A stretch of 45,006 nucleotides of DNA from Chitinophagaceae bacterium. Lineage in GTDB: Bacteria; Bacteroidota; Bacteroidia; Chitinophagales; Chitinophagaceae. Below, one piece after another: positions 18,801-26,602 of this stretch (position 1 is the stretch's first letter; every line of letters begins with the position of its first letter). The DNA lies in NCBI GenBank assembly GCA_017853575.1, contig JAFMJI010000035.1:1-45006 (forward strand), written 5' to 3'. The notes below the pieces were generated by a model. That model was given only the letters and a program-made list of their open reading frames with translations. It was not told where the DNA came from and did no database searches. The position numbers and the translations under genes are program-made.

Positions 18801-19208
18801 ATTATTCCAAGGATCACGTAAGTTTAAAAAGCTACTTCCTTTTTGTAATCTTACATTGTCTGTAACATTTGCAAACAATAGACTACCTGTCATAGTGTCT
18901 CCAGACTTAGCTACCTTGTTAGCTATACTATTTGTAATAGTAGTAGAGAAGCTAGCGTCATCTCCAAGTGCTGCTGCAAGTTCATTAAGCGTATCTAATG
19001 CTGCAGGAGCTGCATCTACTAAGGCAGCTATTGCACTAGTCACATAAGACTGAGTAGCATATCCGCTTAAACTAGCAGAAGTTAAATAAGCTTGAGATGT
19101 AACCCAAGATTGAGTAGCTGCAAGAGCACCATTAATAGTAATAGTCCCTGAGGTAACTACGTTACCCCCTACTATAAGTCCGTTTTTTACGATAAATTCA
19201 TTAGACAT
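15825..19208 (-). CDS. Tail fibre with peptidase S74 chaperone, 1127 aa
   Basis: Starts MSNEFIVKNGLIVGGNVV. It has an internal duplication: the block APAALDTLNELAAALGDD...SGDTMTGSL near residues 65-115 reappears as APGALDTLDELAAALGDD...SGDTMTGAL near 840-890. Between them are NVGIGT-type repeats (GNVGIGTTAPTHLL, GNVGIGTTAPNYKL) and WGNHASAGY units. Residues about 1036-1127 are a second, divergent peptidase S74 chaperone (SSIKLKENVE, LGLIAEEVAEVYPEF, coiled-coil end). Family knowledge predicts trimeric fibre folding followed by self-cleavage. It overlaps the next fibre gene by 8 bases and follows the homing endonuclease gene closely. Confidence 0.92.
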   Translation of the reverse strand: MSNEFIVKNGLIVGGNVVTSGTITINGALAATQSWVTSQAYLTSASLSGYATQSYVTSAIAALVDAAPAALDTLNELAAALGDDASFSTTITNSIANKVAKSGDTMTGSLLFANVTDNVRLQKGSSFLNLRDPWNNIHLYNAGDGNYIDSNIHYWRSQSASYWMTLNNGNLGIGTVSPVSRLDVDGIISSRGIFIAQNSGTYNVIYNASNSVTMYLGGSGDPANYYDNTTHNFRSSGGGTTYAVITNGGNVGIGTTAPTHLLSLSRATQAAAYQLNINNVGGISDGNFTGIRFSQDLDAATELGNIKLHYYSTGATDLSFGTRYSPTAVYIQSGGNVGIGTTAPNYKLDVAGSINIYSGNSLRWGSGDAEIINSGYNLLFKTYNGSALTEKMRITPGGSLLLGDVAVPAESAWYGTAVFGKSGTDKVISGYLSSSTNGAVIGGHNSGLGAWAPFNVVGSELRFSIQENRAVTIDAARNVGVGTSTPSEKFHVSGAAIFDGGSGNSSTDAVVYITKSNNNDWGLYVNASGLDYGMYTRVSPSAGYAIGVNNGTNWTTRITGDGRVHLNNKDTIASYDSWLRLNQSGEYGSGVYTPGILRNDGEFINYGGIYGYNTIRGRKSQTNNLYTSAALWTESYDNTTTGIAFHISGVVGKFLEMRTNGVLYWDNQTVIHSGNIGSQNVSYANNAGYASESGQVTNQTGQLLRYDNRIISPSETTAGYLQFGFTSWNNDGGAPYADYLHMRSYTDSSGGTDNLVMFKKSGIGMRIYQQTFGSTTPYADYVDVWTTANFTSTNVSNWNTAFGWGNHASAGYATTSYVTTQINNLINGAPGALDTLDELAAALGDDSNFATTVTNSIAGKVSKSGDTMTGALTLNAGLNAYASPIYVNEIRFRDTAGSPQSDPYSMRWISEASARGAGNSWLEFQLNDDNNEEIRIYGNSCVGYGCGSVSENLYHVFRADGYAWHAGNLVVVGTISASGYNSGNWDTAYGWGNHASAGYALNSALANYLPLSGGSIGGALTVNGNLTVNGTITENSSIKLKENVETSEGNLEKVVNLRPVTYNKIGSETTELGLIAEEVAEVYPEFVQYDENGEPIGVHYSRLTAALIGAVKELTNQVQELNKKING

Positions 19209-19211
19209 GTT

Positions 19212-19922
19212 TTAGTATTTATATTTCCAAACAAATCCGTATGCTAACTTCTTAGTTCCACGAATACACTTTCCTATATGACTATCATCATAATTTAAAG
19301 TAGAAGCTATGTTTTTTATGGTAGTTGCCCACTCTTTTATTACAGAATTATCTACTGGATTAATTTGCAATATACCACCATGATTTTCTAATAGATTCTT
19401 TTCTCTAGTGTTTAAACATGCTAATTTATAACTATCAGGTTTAATTTTATTTTTATTAGCTATTGATATTTTTTTCTTGGCTTCTTCAGAGCAAGCATAA
19501 TTAGACTTTTTTGGAGCCCTTCCTTTCTTTGCTAAACTCATAAGTTGTTTTGTTTCTTCTGATCTTTTCTGCCCTAAGTGATGACTACTTCTTTTTAATT
19601 TAGTTTCTTCTGTATCTACTCTACCAAAAGTACCATCTCCACCTGCAGTCATGTTCATACCTAAAGGATTGTTTTTGTAGAAAGTATTTAACAAAGTAAT
19701 ATACTCAATTTCTTTAGTAGAAAGTAAGTCGGGATTACATGTTTCTAAAACTTCTAAAGTATGGTTTTCCCAACCATACTTTTTTATACTATTGTAAATT
19801 AAGGGTTGCTTCTTACAGTTACAGTTTCTGTAACAAGAAGTCCTACTAGACAAGCACATAGTTTTACCTATGTAAACTTTTCCATTAGGGTTTGTGATTT
19901 TGTAAATTGTAGCTTGCTTCAT
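19212..19922 (-). CDS. GIY-YIG homing endonuclease, free-standing
   Basis: A 236-aa protein with an N-terminal GIY-YIG nuclease domain: IY at 6-7 (ATIYKITNPNG), YIG at 17-19, Arg27, Glu71 and the GMNMTAGGDG end of the fold. DNA-binding repeats follow: NUMOD3-like segments at about 116-135 (LGQKRSEETKQLMSLAKKGR) and 145-159, then a NUMOD1-like C-terminus (about 182-235, ending GFVWKYKY). Such enzymes cut intron- or HEG-free alleles and spread by repair. There is no intron around it: it lies between two intact fibre genes, 34 bases after one stop and 3 bases before the next ATG. It is much more Lys-rich than its neighbours, consistent with separate acquisition. Confidence 0.93.
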   Translation of the reverse strand: MKQATIYKITNPNGKVYIGKTMCLSSRTSCYRNCNCKKQPLIYNSIKKYGWENHTLEVLETCNPDLLSTKEIEYITLLNTFYKNNPLGMNMTAGGDGTFGRVDTEETKLKRSSHHLGQKRSEETKQLMSLAKKGRAPKKSNYACSEEAKKKISIANKNKIKPDSYKLACLNTREKNLLENHGGILQINPVDNSVIKEWATTIKNIASTLNYDDSHIGKCIRGTKKLAYGFVWKYKY

Positions 19923-19956
19923 TTTTTATTGTTTTCACTATCCAACAATGTTTGTA

Positions 19957-22900
19957 TTAGAAATATTTATAACTCATTACTATCGTGTAAGGATTAGCAC
20001 TTGAGTTGACTGCGTTAATTCTTGCATCTGAGCCCACTAGAGAGCTTGTAAAGTTAACAGAGGTAGTTGACCCTATGTCAGGGGTAGTTGTTTCCGTATG
20101 AGCGATTGTAGGCGTTCCTGATTGATTCCAGGTAACCATGATTGTACCAGCTCTTTGGTCTGTAAGTGAGTTGTTGTTTAAAATATAGTACTCAATAAAG
20201 GCACACATACCTACGCTTACGGTTTGAGCCCATACAACAGTAGTAGCACTAGGATTAATAGTAGCCGTAGAAGACATGTGTACTACTCCGTTACCAGTTC
20301 CTATTCTAAGTTTATCTTGTACTCTTACTTGTCCGTTTACATCTAAGTCATATCCTGGAGAAGCTTGGTTAATACCTACTCTGTTAGTAGTAGAGTTGTA
20401 AGTCAAAGCAGAGGCTCCTGCTAAAGATCCAGAACTGTTGTATTGGAATTGTGTATCAGATCCTCCTGGAGTTGTTGTTGCTATTGTCCAGCTTCTATTT
20501 GCGCTTAAGTCATAGCTAGTTCCATTAATAGTAAGCGTTCTTGCTTGTGGAACGTAACCTGCTGAACTATGATTACCCCAGCCATACGCAGTATTCCAGT
20601 TAGTACTGTTACCGCCTGTAGCTGTAATAACTCCACTTACGTCTAATTTAGTAGAAGGTGTTGTTGTGCCTATTCCTACGTTACCTGCGTCTATAGTAAT
20701 ACCCCCCGAAGTTGCTGGATCATATCCCCCTGCTACAATATAAACTTTATCGCCAGGAGTTCTAGCGGCTAAAGTCATAGCATTTTGGTTACTACCTACC
20801 CCTGCCGAATTAGCGTGCCATAAACTTCCAACATGGGTTCCTGTATTTTCATAAAAGTCTATACCAGAATATCCACTAGCGCTTGTGTGTTGAATATGTA
20901 CTGTAGCCTGACCAGCAGTACCACCGTTTACTGCTAAAGCTGTACCAGGACTAATAGTACCAATACCTACATTTCCTAAATTATCAATAAATAATCTTGA
21001 AGTTGTTGAGCCAGTTCCTGTTTCTAAACTTATAGTTTTAGCTTGTACTGATAATGGTTTAAATTCTGCTCCCCAGTCAACTGCATATAAGAAACTGATT
21101 CCTGATTGTACTGCAAGTGTTGTAGAATGTCCTTGTGCAGATAAACCAACAACAGAACCCGTTGCTGATATTGCTCCACTCACTTCAAGTTTTTCATATG
21201 GATTAGTAGTACCTATTCCTACGTTACCAGATGATAAAATGCTTAAAAACGTATTAGCTCCAGAATTCCAACTACCAGGTGAGGTGTTGTATTTAATATC
21301 AAACCTACCACCGTAAAAATCTAACCAGGGAGTGCCACTACCTACAGATAAAGCAAGACCATTGTTGTTACTACCGGAGCTATTTAAAATTCTAATAGCA
21401 TTATCATTACCTGTAGCAACATCTAGCTTATAAGCAGGACTAGTGGTACCAATACCTACATTATCAGAAGCATTTATGGTTATAGTTGCAACTGAGCTTG
21501 CTCCTAAGTGTAGATAGTTAGCTGCTCTTAAAGCGGTGCTGTCTGATTGAGCATTTGAAAATATATGATTAGCGTTACCGTATCCTAAAAAAGTTCTGAA
21601 TGTAGTATTTTCATTGATAACTAAACCACCATATTGATCTGTAGAATCTATTCTAATATTACCTGCATCTGAGCCATTAGCGGCCCCTACTATGTGCAAT
21701 TTATTTCCGGGGCTTGTAGTACCAATTCCTACGTTAAATCCAAAAATTGAATCACCATTTGTTTTCCACTGTTGTGAAGCATCAACTCTATAGGCAGCAC
21801 TTCCCGTAAGTCCATTTTTTACTACTTGTAATAACTCTCCTCCACCATCTCCAGAAAATGCTTTTCCTACTGCCCAAGTTCCAGTATAATTACTACCTTG
21901 AGCTCCCTCTAGTCTATAAAAAACAGCAGAATATCCACTTGCTGGATTTATTACAATACCCTCTCCCCATGCTACGCTTGAAGGTGTTATTTCAAGTTTA
22001 GAATAAGGACTAGTAGTACCAATCCCCACATTTCCAGTTGAGCGTTGGAATATTACTGCATTTCCAAGGTAAGCTCCATTGTCAGCATATCTTGCTAAAA
22101 ATAAATCACCCCCAACATTACTTCCTGGCTCAGCACCATGTACATATAAATCCCATCTGTTAAAACCAGATGTATTCCATATAAACTCTCTATAGTGAGA
22201 CGTAGCACCACCATCTAAAATGATACCACTTGTAAATTTAGCATATCCGTTTACATCTAACTTTTGTGAAGGAGTTGTAGTTCCTATACCTACATTTCCC
22301 GAAGTATTAATATATATTCTATTTACATTATTAGTATAAAATCCTAAAGGTGTAGCGTTAGTTGATCCTATATAACCTTCATTAGAAATAAGACCTGCAT
22401 ACATTAGATATGTACCTGAGTTCTCAATCTTTATAATTCGGTCACCAGCACCATATAGGTGAAGATTGTGTGAAGGACTAGGAGTACCTATTCCCACATT
22501 ACCACTATCTGTTATTTGAAATCTACCTCCAGTAATACCTGGGGCATCAACAGTTAGTGCACCTGTACCTCCTATGTTTAAAGCGGAGTATCCCCCACCA
22601 TTAGTATCAATACGTATACCGTTAGAGTTTCCAGAAGAAATAGATAGTTTACCATACATGGTAGTAGTACCTATTCCTACATTTGAACCATCATCGTAGA
22701 TCTGAGAGTTACCTAAAGTAGTAGATCCTGTGAACTTAGAAATGTAATTTGTTGTTCCGCTAGCATTGGCAGGAGTGTATCCTAACCATCCAGCAATAGT
22801 CTTGTTTACCCAAAGAGTTCCGTTAAATCCTAATAACTCTCCGTTTACTGGTAAGTTTGTTTTTAAATCTACATCATGAATCTCGTTTAACTCAAATCCA

Positions 22901-23574
22901 TTCTGTACTTTAACGAAGATTTCTCCGTTGTTAGAGTTCTTACGGGTTACTATACCGATAAAAACTAAGTGAGCAGGGGCATACGGTTTATTGATTAAGC
23001 CGTAAATTAAGTTTCCTCCTGTTCCCAACCACACAGGATCACCTGCTGCGCCTGCAGTTGAGGTATCTAATCCATCTAAAAGACCTTCTGTCACTACATT
23101 GGCAAAACCATTTGTAGAAACTGTGGCATCCAAAAGACCCATAGTCTTAGAAGATGTGGCTTCAGAAGCATTAGAAGCCAAACCAACAATCATGTTAGTT
23201 CCATCTGCACTAGTAACGTAAACTGCTTGTCCCTTGTTAATAGCTACACCTGCCTTTACGGTATGCTGTAGTTTAGAAACATAAGGAGTTGTAATTGTCC
23301 AAGACCTATTAGCAGTTAAATCATAACTTACACCGTTAATAGTTAACGTGCGAGATGTAGGAACGTAACCACTTAAGCCTATGCCAGATGTAATATCTGA
23401 CATTAATTGAGCATAGGTTCTAGTATATAGTTGTCCTTGTGCAGTTGTTCCTACAATAACATGATCCCAGCTAGCTGTGTTGGTTATTCCTGTTAAATAA
23501 ACAGTCCCTGAAAGAGTGGTTAAACCTTGTATAGTTACACCACATTGATAGGTTTTGCTGCTGAGTGACTTCAT
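19957..23574 (-). CDS. Tail fibre with VGIGTT repeats, 1205 aa
   Basis: A fibre built largely of NVGIGTT.P..KLDV units: I count nine VGIGT copies plus a degenerate one (RVGINQASPGYDLDV), spaced roughly 60-100 residues apart. A block reading RTLTINGVSYDLTANRSW occurs near residue 75 and again near residue 1040, so the ends share a module. The C-terminal domain, about 1130-1205, is beta-rich (GTIMVTWNQSGTPTIAHTE ... NPYTIVMSYKYF), a type seen at fibre tips. It carries no S74 chaperone, unlike its two neighbours. The preceding terminator at 23592-23621 suggests its own promoter. Function as fibre is confident; receptor unknown. Confidence 0.9.
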   Translation of the reverse strand: MKSLSSKTYQCGVTIQGLTTLSGTVYLTGITNTASWDHVIVGTTAQGQLYTRTYAQLMSDITSGIGLSGYVPTSRTLTINGVSYDLTANRSWTITTPYVSKLQHTVKAGVAINKGQAVYVTSADGTNMIVGLASNASEATSSKTMGLLDATVSTNGFANVVTEGLLDGLDTSTAGAAGDPVWLGTGGNLIYGLINKPYAPAHLVFIGIVTRKNSNNGEIFVKVQNGFELNEIHDVDLKTNLPVNGELLGFNGTLWVNKTIAGWLGYTPANASGTTNYISKFTGSTTLGNSQIYDDGSNVGIGTTTMYGKLSISSGNSNGIRIDTNGGGYSALNIGGTGALTVDAPGITGGRFQITDSGNVGIGTPSPSHNLHLYGAGDRIIKIENSGTYLMYAGLISNEGYIGSTNATPLGFYTNNVNRIYINTSGNVGIGTTTPSQKLDVNGYAKFTSGIILDGGATSHYREFIWNTSGFNRWDLYVHGAEPGSNVGGDLFLARYADNGAYLGNAVIFQRSTGNVGIGTTSPYSKLEITPSSVAWGEGIVINPASGYSAVFYRLEGAQGSNYTGTWAVGKAFSGDGGGELLQVVKNGLTGSAAYRVDASQQWKTNGDSIFGFNVGIGTTSPGNKLHIVGAANGSDAGNIRIDSTDQYGGLVINENTTFRTFLGYGNANHIFSNAQSDSTALRAANYLHLGASSVATITINASDNVGIGTTSPAYKLDVATGNDNAIRILNSSGSNNNGLALSVGSGTPWLDFYGGRFDIKYNTSPGSWNSGANTFLSILSSGNVGIGTTNPYEKLEVSGAISATGSVVGLSAQGHSTTLAVQSGISFLYAVDWGAEFKPLSVQAKTISLETGTGSTTSRLFIDNLGNVGIGTISPGTALAVNGGTAGQATVHIQHTSASGYSGIDFYENTGTHVGSLWHANSAGVGSNQNAMTLAARTPGDKVYIVAGGYDPATSGGITIDAGNVGIGTTTPSTKLDVSGVITATGGNSTNWNTAYGWGNHSSAGYVPQARTLTINGTSYDLSANRSWTIATTTPGGSDTQFQYNSSGSLAGASALTYNSTTNRVGINQASPGYDLDVNGQVRVQDKLRIGTGNGVVHMSSTATINPSATTVVWAQTVSVGMCAFIEYYILNNNSLTDQRAGTIMVTWNQSGTPTIAHTETTTPDIGSTTSVNFTSSLVGSDARINAVNSSANPYTIVMSYKYF

Positions 23575-23591
23575 GTTTTTGTTTGTAATGT

Positions 23592-23621
23592 AAAAAAGCT
23601 AGGGGTTTTTAGGCCCCTAGC
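23592..23621 (-). terminator. Rho-independent terminator
   Basis: An 8-bp stem (GCTAGGGG with CCCCTAGC) and a short loop, followed on the minus strand by TTTTTTAC. It lies just after the stop of the 477-aa fibre gene at 23643 and before the 1205-aa fibre gene, so it separates two fibre units or attenuates expression. Confidence 0.88.
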
Positions 23622-23642
23622 AAAGATAATAGTTTAATTAAA

Positions 23643-25076
23643 TTAAGCAATTTTAATCACCAATACTCTAAGAGCATTTGTAGCAACAGGAGAACAGAAT
23701 CCTAAAGTAACTACGTTGATGGTTGTACGTACTACGTCACACTCTACGTTCTCACCAGTAGCTAGTTCATAAACTTGAACTATGATATCGTTAGAAGCTA
23801 AAGCGTGAGTCACTATCATGCTAGTAGCTGGAGCTGCTGGACCTGTTGCAGCATAACGCAAAGCAGCTAATCCAGAAGGAGTTACTGCTACTGTAGAGCT
23901 ACTTAAAGCATTTACTTCAGCACTAGTAGCCAATTCTACAACACCTGCAGCACTTGTAGTAGCGTTTACACCACTTACAGTGATAGAAGTTGTTCCTGAA
24001 CCAGCAACTGCAACACCGTTAGATCCACTGATTGTGATTCCTGTAATAACGTCACCTGCTAAATCAGCAGAAGTTAAGTATTTGATTACACCTGAGTCAC
24101 TTACCAAGTATTTGTTTCCTGTGTAAGCAGCACCAGCGTCAGCAATAGAACCTACGTGTAAAGGCTCAGTTACAGTAGACCAGTAGTCACTAGTCTCATT
24201 CCAGATGAAAGAAACGTTAGTACTTGTTCCTCTTTCTACTTCAATACCTGCGTTCTGAGAAGGAGAACTAACTTCATCTCTGTTAAGAAGAAGAATGTTA
24301 TCACCAATCTCTACAGTGTTTGAGTTAACATAAGTTACTGTACCGTTTACAGTTAAGTTGCCACCGACAGTTACGGTAGTTCCGTCATCTGTAATAGTTG
24401 AGTTAGAGAATCCTGTACCATTCCACTTAGTTAAGTAGTTGGTAGTCAATGATCCAGCACCTGTGATAGCAATGTCATCAGCGTTAACTGTGATACCAGT
24501 TCCTGCACCTACTGCAAAAGAACGTGAAGCTGTGATATCTCCTCCGCCAGTTAAACCTGCACCTGCTGTCAAAATAACTGCAGAGTGATCAGTGTTACGA
24601 GTAGAAGTGGTGTCAAGAGCTACGTCATTGGCGTTTACAGTAATACCTGTACCTGCTCCAATGTTAAGAGTTACAGAAGCTCCAAGAGCAACAGAACCTC
24701 CATCAGTAAGACCTGCTCCAGCAACTACAGAAAGAGAAGAGTTAACCAACATTCCGTTAGTAACACCACCTGCCTTAATGGAAAGTTGATTAGAACCATT
24801 TAAACCAATAGAAGCATCGTCATACAGAACGTTTACGGTAATATCTCTGGTTCCGCTAACAGATATAGCGTTACCAGCTACAATTGACCTTAAATCACCT
24901 CCTACGTCTACCCAGGCAGTACCATCATAGAAGTAGATTGACTTGTCTCCAGTAGAGGAGTTGAAGTAGACCTGACCTGCAGCAGGAGTTCCTGGTGCTG
25001 TACCTAAGTTCTGGATGACCGCATTCTGCAGTTCGCATTTATTGAGGTCTATCGCTGTTAAGAATTTTTTTGCCAT
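23643..25076 (-). CDS. Tail fibre or fibre-hinge protein, 477 aa
   Basis: Starts MAKKFLTAIDLNKCELQNAV, followed by a typical fibre-attachment segment (GTAPGTPAAGQVYFNSSTGDK then SIYFYDGTAWVDVGG) found in many phage fibres. The middle is repetitive Gly/Ala/Thr-rich beta structure (ILTAGAGLTGGGDITASRSFA, AGTGITVNANDVAL, AGTGITVNADDIAI). The C-terminus (about 400-477) is a compact beta domain (MIVTHALASNDIIVQVYELAT), like short fibre ends. It sits between a tail-tip protein gene and the long fibres, so it may be the proximal fibre or adaptor linking them to the tail; that is inference. No chaperone domain is visible. Confidence 0.85.
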   Translation of the reverse strand: MAKKFLTAIDLNKCELQNAVIQNLGTAPGTPAAGQVYFNSSTGDKSIYFYDGTAWVDVGGDLRSIVAGNAISVSGTRDITVNVLYDDASIGLNGSNQLSIKAGGVTNGMLVNSSLSVVAGAGLTDGGSVALGASVTLNIGAGTGITVNANDVALDTTSTRNTDHSAVILTAGAGLTGGGDITASRSFAVGAGTGITVNADDIAITGAGSLTTNYLTKWNGTGFSNSTITDDGTTVTVGGNLTVNGTVTYVNSNTVEIGDNILLLNRDEVSSPSQNAGIEVERGTSTNVSFIWNETSDYWSTVTEPLHVGSIADAGAAYTGNKYLVSDSGVIKYLTSADLAGDVITGITISGSNGVAVAGSGTTSITVSGVNATTSAAGVVELATSAEVNALSSSTVAVTPSGLAALRYAATGPAAPATSMIVTHALASNDIIVQVYELATGENVECDVVRTTINVVTLGFCSPVATNALRVLVIKIA

Positions 25077-25103
25077 GATTATATTATTTTATATTTTTAT
25101 TTT

Positions 25104-25559
25104 TTAGTTAAAGTAAGCTTTGCCACTAAATGCTCCACAAAAAGTAATCTTGCAACTATTAAGAGAGAGATAATCAACAGCTCCTTCAACAATACTTCCA
25201 GCAGAATCTACAACAGTAACGGAAGGATATTTATTCATGTTATGAATAGCAGTCCATTCTATATTAGGTGTATTTTCATAGTGCACATAAGTATCTACAT
25301 AGGATACAGTAAGTGCTGCAGCATTTCTTCTATTAAAAACAATAGTTTTTATCAGATCTCCTACTAAAGATATAGATGTAATTGTTTCATCATATGCCTG
25401 ATCTCCTTTTTGAGATAAAACAGCTGATAAATTATCTAGTGTTATTTTCTTTGTAATGTTATTTACAACATCTACAATTGGAATAACATCATAGTAAATA
25501 TTTACCTCTTGTGAGAAGTAAGGAGGTAGTTGTGTTATAGTAGGATCGTAACTACGCAT
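25104..25559 (-). CDS. Tail protein, 151 aa
   Basis: Starts MRSYDPTITQLPPYFSQ. The C-terminal half (about 95-151) has a pattern common in phage tail proteins: IEWTAIHNMNKYPSVTVVDS, then GAVDYLSLNSCKITFCGAFS and the end GKAYFN. That C-terminal beta unit also occurs in fibre and adaptor proteins. It shares one base with the preceding gene's stop (25559), implying coupling, and leads into the 477-aa fibre gene 27 bases downstream. Likely a tail-tip or fibre-adaptor component. Family known by pattern only. Confidence 0.78.
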   Translation of the reverse strand: MRSYDPTITQLPPYFSQEVNIYYDVIPIVDVVNNITKKITLDNLSAVLSQKGDQAYDETITSISLVGDLIKTIVFNRRNAAALTVSYVDTYVHYENTPNIEWTAIHNMNKYPSVTVVDSAGSIVEGAVDYLSLNSCKITFCGAFSGKAYFN

Positions 25560-25807
25560 TATACAATGAATCTATTTCCTGCTTGAGTTAATAAGTATTG
25601 AGGACCATAATCTACAACTTCAGTCTCAGTATACTCAGCATCAATTAATTTCATGAGATCAAAAACCTCTTTGTTGTAAATATCTATTTCTGCTGTATCA
25701 CTACAACCAGTTTCAATACCATACTTGGTCTCTCTAAATTCAGCATACATTGCTTCACCAAATTTTAAAGAAACTTTAGCTTCATCACAGTTAGTGCACT
25801 TACCCAT
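25559..25807 (-). CDS. Small structural protein, 82 aa
   Basis: Starts MGKCTNCDEAKVSLKFGEAM, with an N-terminal CTNC pair and a further Cys at residue 35, mostly alpha and mixed elsewhere. It overlaps the zinc-ribbon mini-gene upstream by 8 bases and touches the 151-aa tail gene downstream, so the three are translationally linked. The position between tail candidates makes it a probable tail accessory. No family is recognised. Confidence 0.75.
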   Translation of the reverse strand: MGKCTNCDEAKVSLKFGEAMYAEFRETKYGIETGCSDTAEIDIYNKEVFDLMKLIDAEYTETEVVDYGPQYLLTQAGNRFIV

Positions 25808-25928
25808 TTTTTTGTTTTAAACTTTGTTCATACCCGTCTATACAATTAGCACAGACTTGTTTACCATCAGATGCAGTTTTCTTTTGACAACCACAACTTA
25901 ATCTTGATCCACAATTTTGACAATTCAT
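25800..25928 (-). CDS. Zinc-ribbon mini-protein, 42 aa
   Basis: A short gene starting at an ATG at 25928: MNCQNCGSRLSCGCQ, then VCANC. Cys at 3, 6, 12, 14, 26 and 29 give three close Cys pairs, typical of a small zinc-binding fold. It starts 17 bases after the stop of the 182-aa gene (25945) and overlaps the 82-aa gene by 8 bases, which supports real translation. Very similar tiny zinc proteins recur in crAss-like phages in my recollection; the function is unknown. Confidence 0.75.
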   Translation of the reverse strand: MNCQNCGSRLSCGCQKKTASDGKQVCANCIDGYEQSLKQKNG

Positions 25929-25944
25929 ATTGGTTTATATTTAA

Positions 25945-26493
25945 TTAATTGCAATAAGTACAGTTTAGTTTTTCAAGTTGTTTCTTAGCATAGTTATATA
26001 TTGCTTGACCTTGTTCAGGACTATGGCAAAATTCTACTTTTGCTTTAGCACCCTCTAACATCATCTTTAACAACCTTAACTTATTTAATTTTTCTTTTTC
26101 TGCAGGTAATGGCTCACATCCAGACAAGTTAATACTACAAAGAATATTGTAGTATATATTCATAGATTGTGCTATACGTAAGTGATTATATTCTACCCAA
26201 ACTTTATCATTTGGTGCAACACTGTAGCGCAAAGTATAAATACCGTCAGGTAATTCACTTAATGCTGTATCACAGTTTGTATCTTGCAAATGTAAAGTAC
26301 ATGCATTAAATACGTTTTCACTATTAGGTAAAATCTCAAGAACTACTTCCTCTAAATACCCCGGAAGTAAAATTTGTAATCTATTACAAGTAATTCCTAA
26401 CTCTGTACTGTATGTACTAGTATCTACAACTCTAAAGATTTTTGCATTAAGAGTTTCTGGAATATCTAAACTGAGGATGTGTTTTTGTGCCAT
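25945..26493 (-). CDS. Conserved tail-region protein, 182 aa
   Basis: Starts MAQKHILSLDIPETLNAKIF. Residues 1-110 are beta-rich (LQILLPGYLEEVVLEILP, LPDGIYTLRYSVAPNDKVWV). Residues 120-182 are helical with several Cys residues (KLRLLKMMLEGAKAKVEFC, ending NCTYCN). It is the first gene after the terminator at 26552-26583 and heads the small-gene cluster leading to the fibres. The beta-plus-helical-tail layout fits a tail or fibre-attachment protein. I cannot name a family with certainty. Confidence 0.75.
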   Translation of the reverse strand: MAQKHILSLDIPETLNAKIFRVVDTSTYSTELGITCNRLQILLPGYLEEVVLEILPNSENVFNACTLHLQDTNCDTALSELPDGIYTLRYSVAPNDKVWVEYNHLRIAQSMNIYYNILCSINLSGCEPLPAEKEKLNKLRLLKMMLEGAKAKVEFCHSPEQGQAIYNYAKKQLEKLNCTYCN

Positions 26494-26551
26494 AGGATTG
26501 TTAAATAGACGGTATGCCTACTCATATATAATTTACTAAATAAATCTAAAT

Positions 26552-26583
26552 AAAAAAAGGGGAAGATCACTCCTCCCCTTTTT
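26552..26583 (-). terminator. Rho-independent terminator
   Basis: GGGGA..TCCCC stem with matching A and T runs on either side and a short loop. Read on the minus strand it ends in a run of T. It stands just after the stop of the 476-aa structural gene (26603), closing that highly expressed-looking unit. Confidence 0.88.
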
Positions 26584-26602
26584 ATATGATAATAAAGTGT
26601 TA

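Noticed and set aside
9233-25076. Fibre genes broken by frameshift or by the homing endonuclease
   Set aside because: Each fibre frame is continuous and has a plausible natural end; the endonuclease lies in a gap, not inside a frame.
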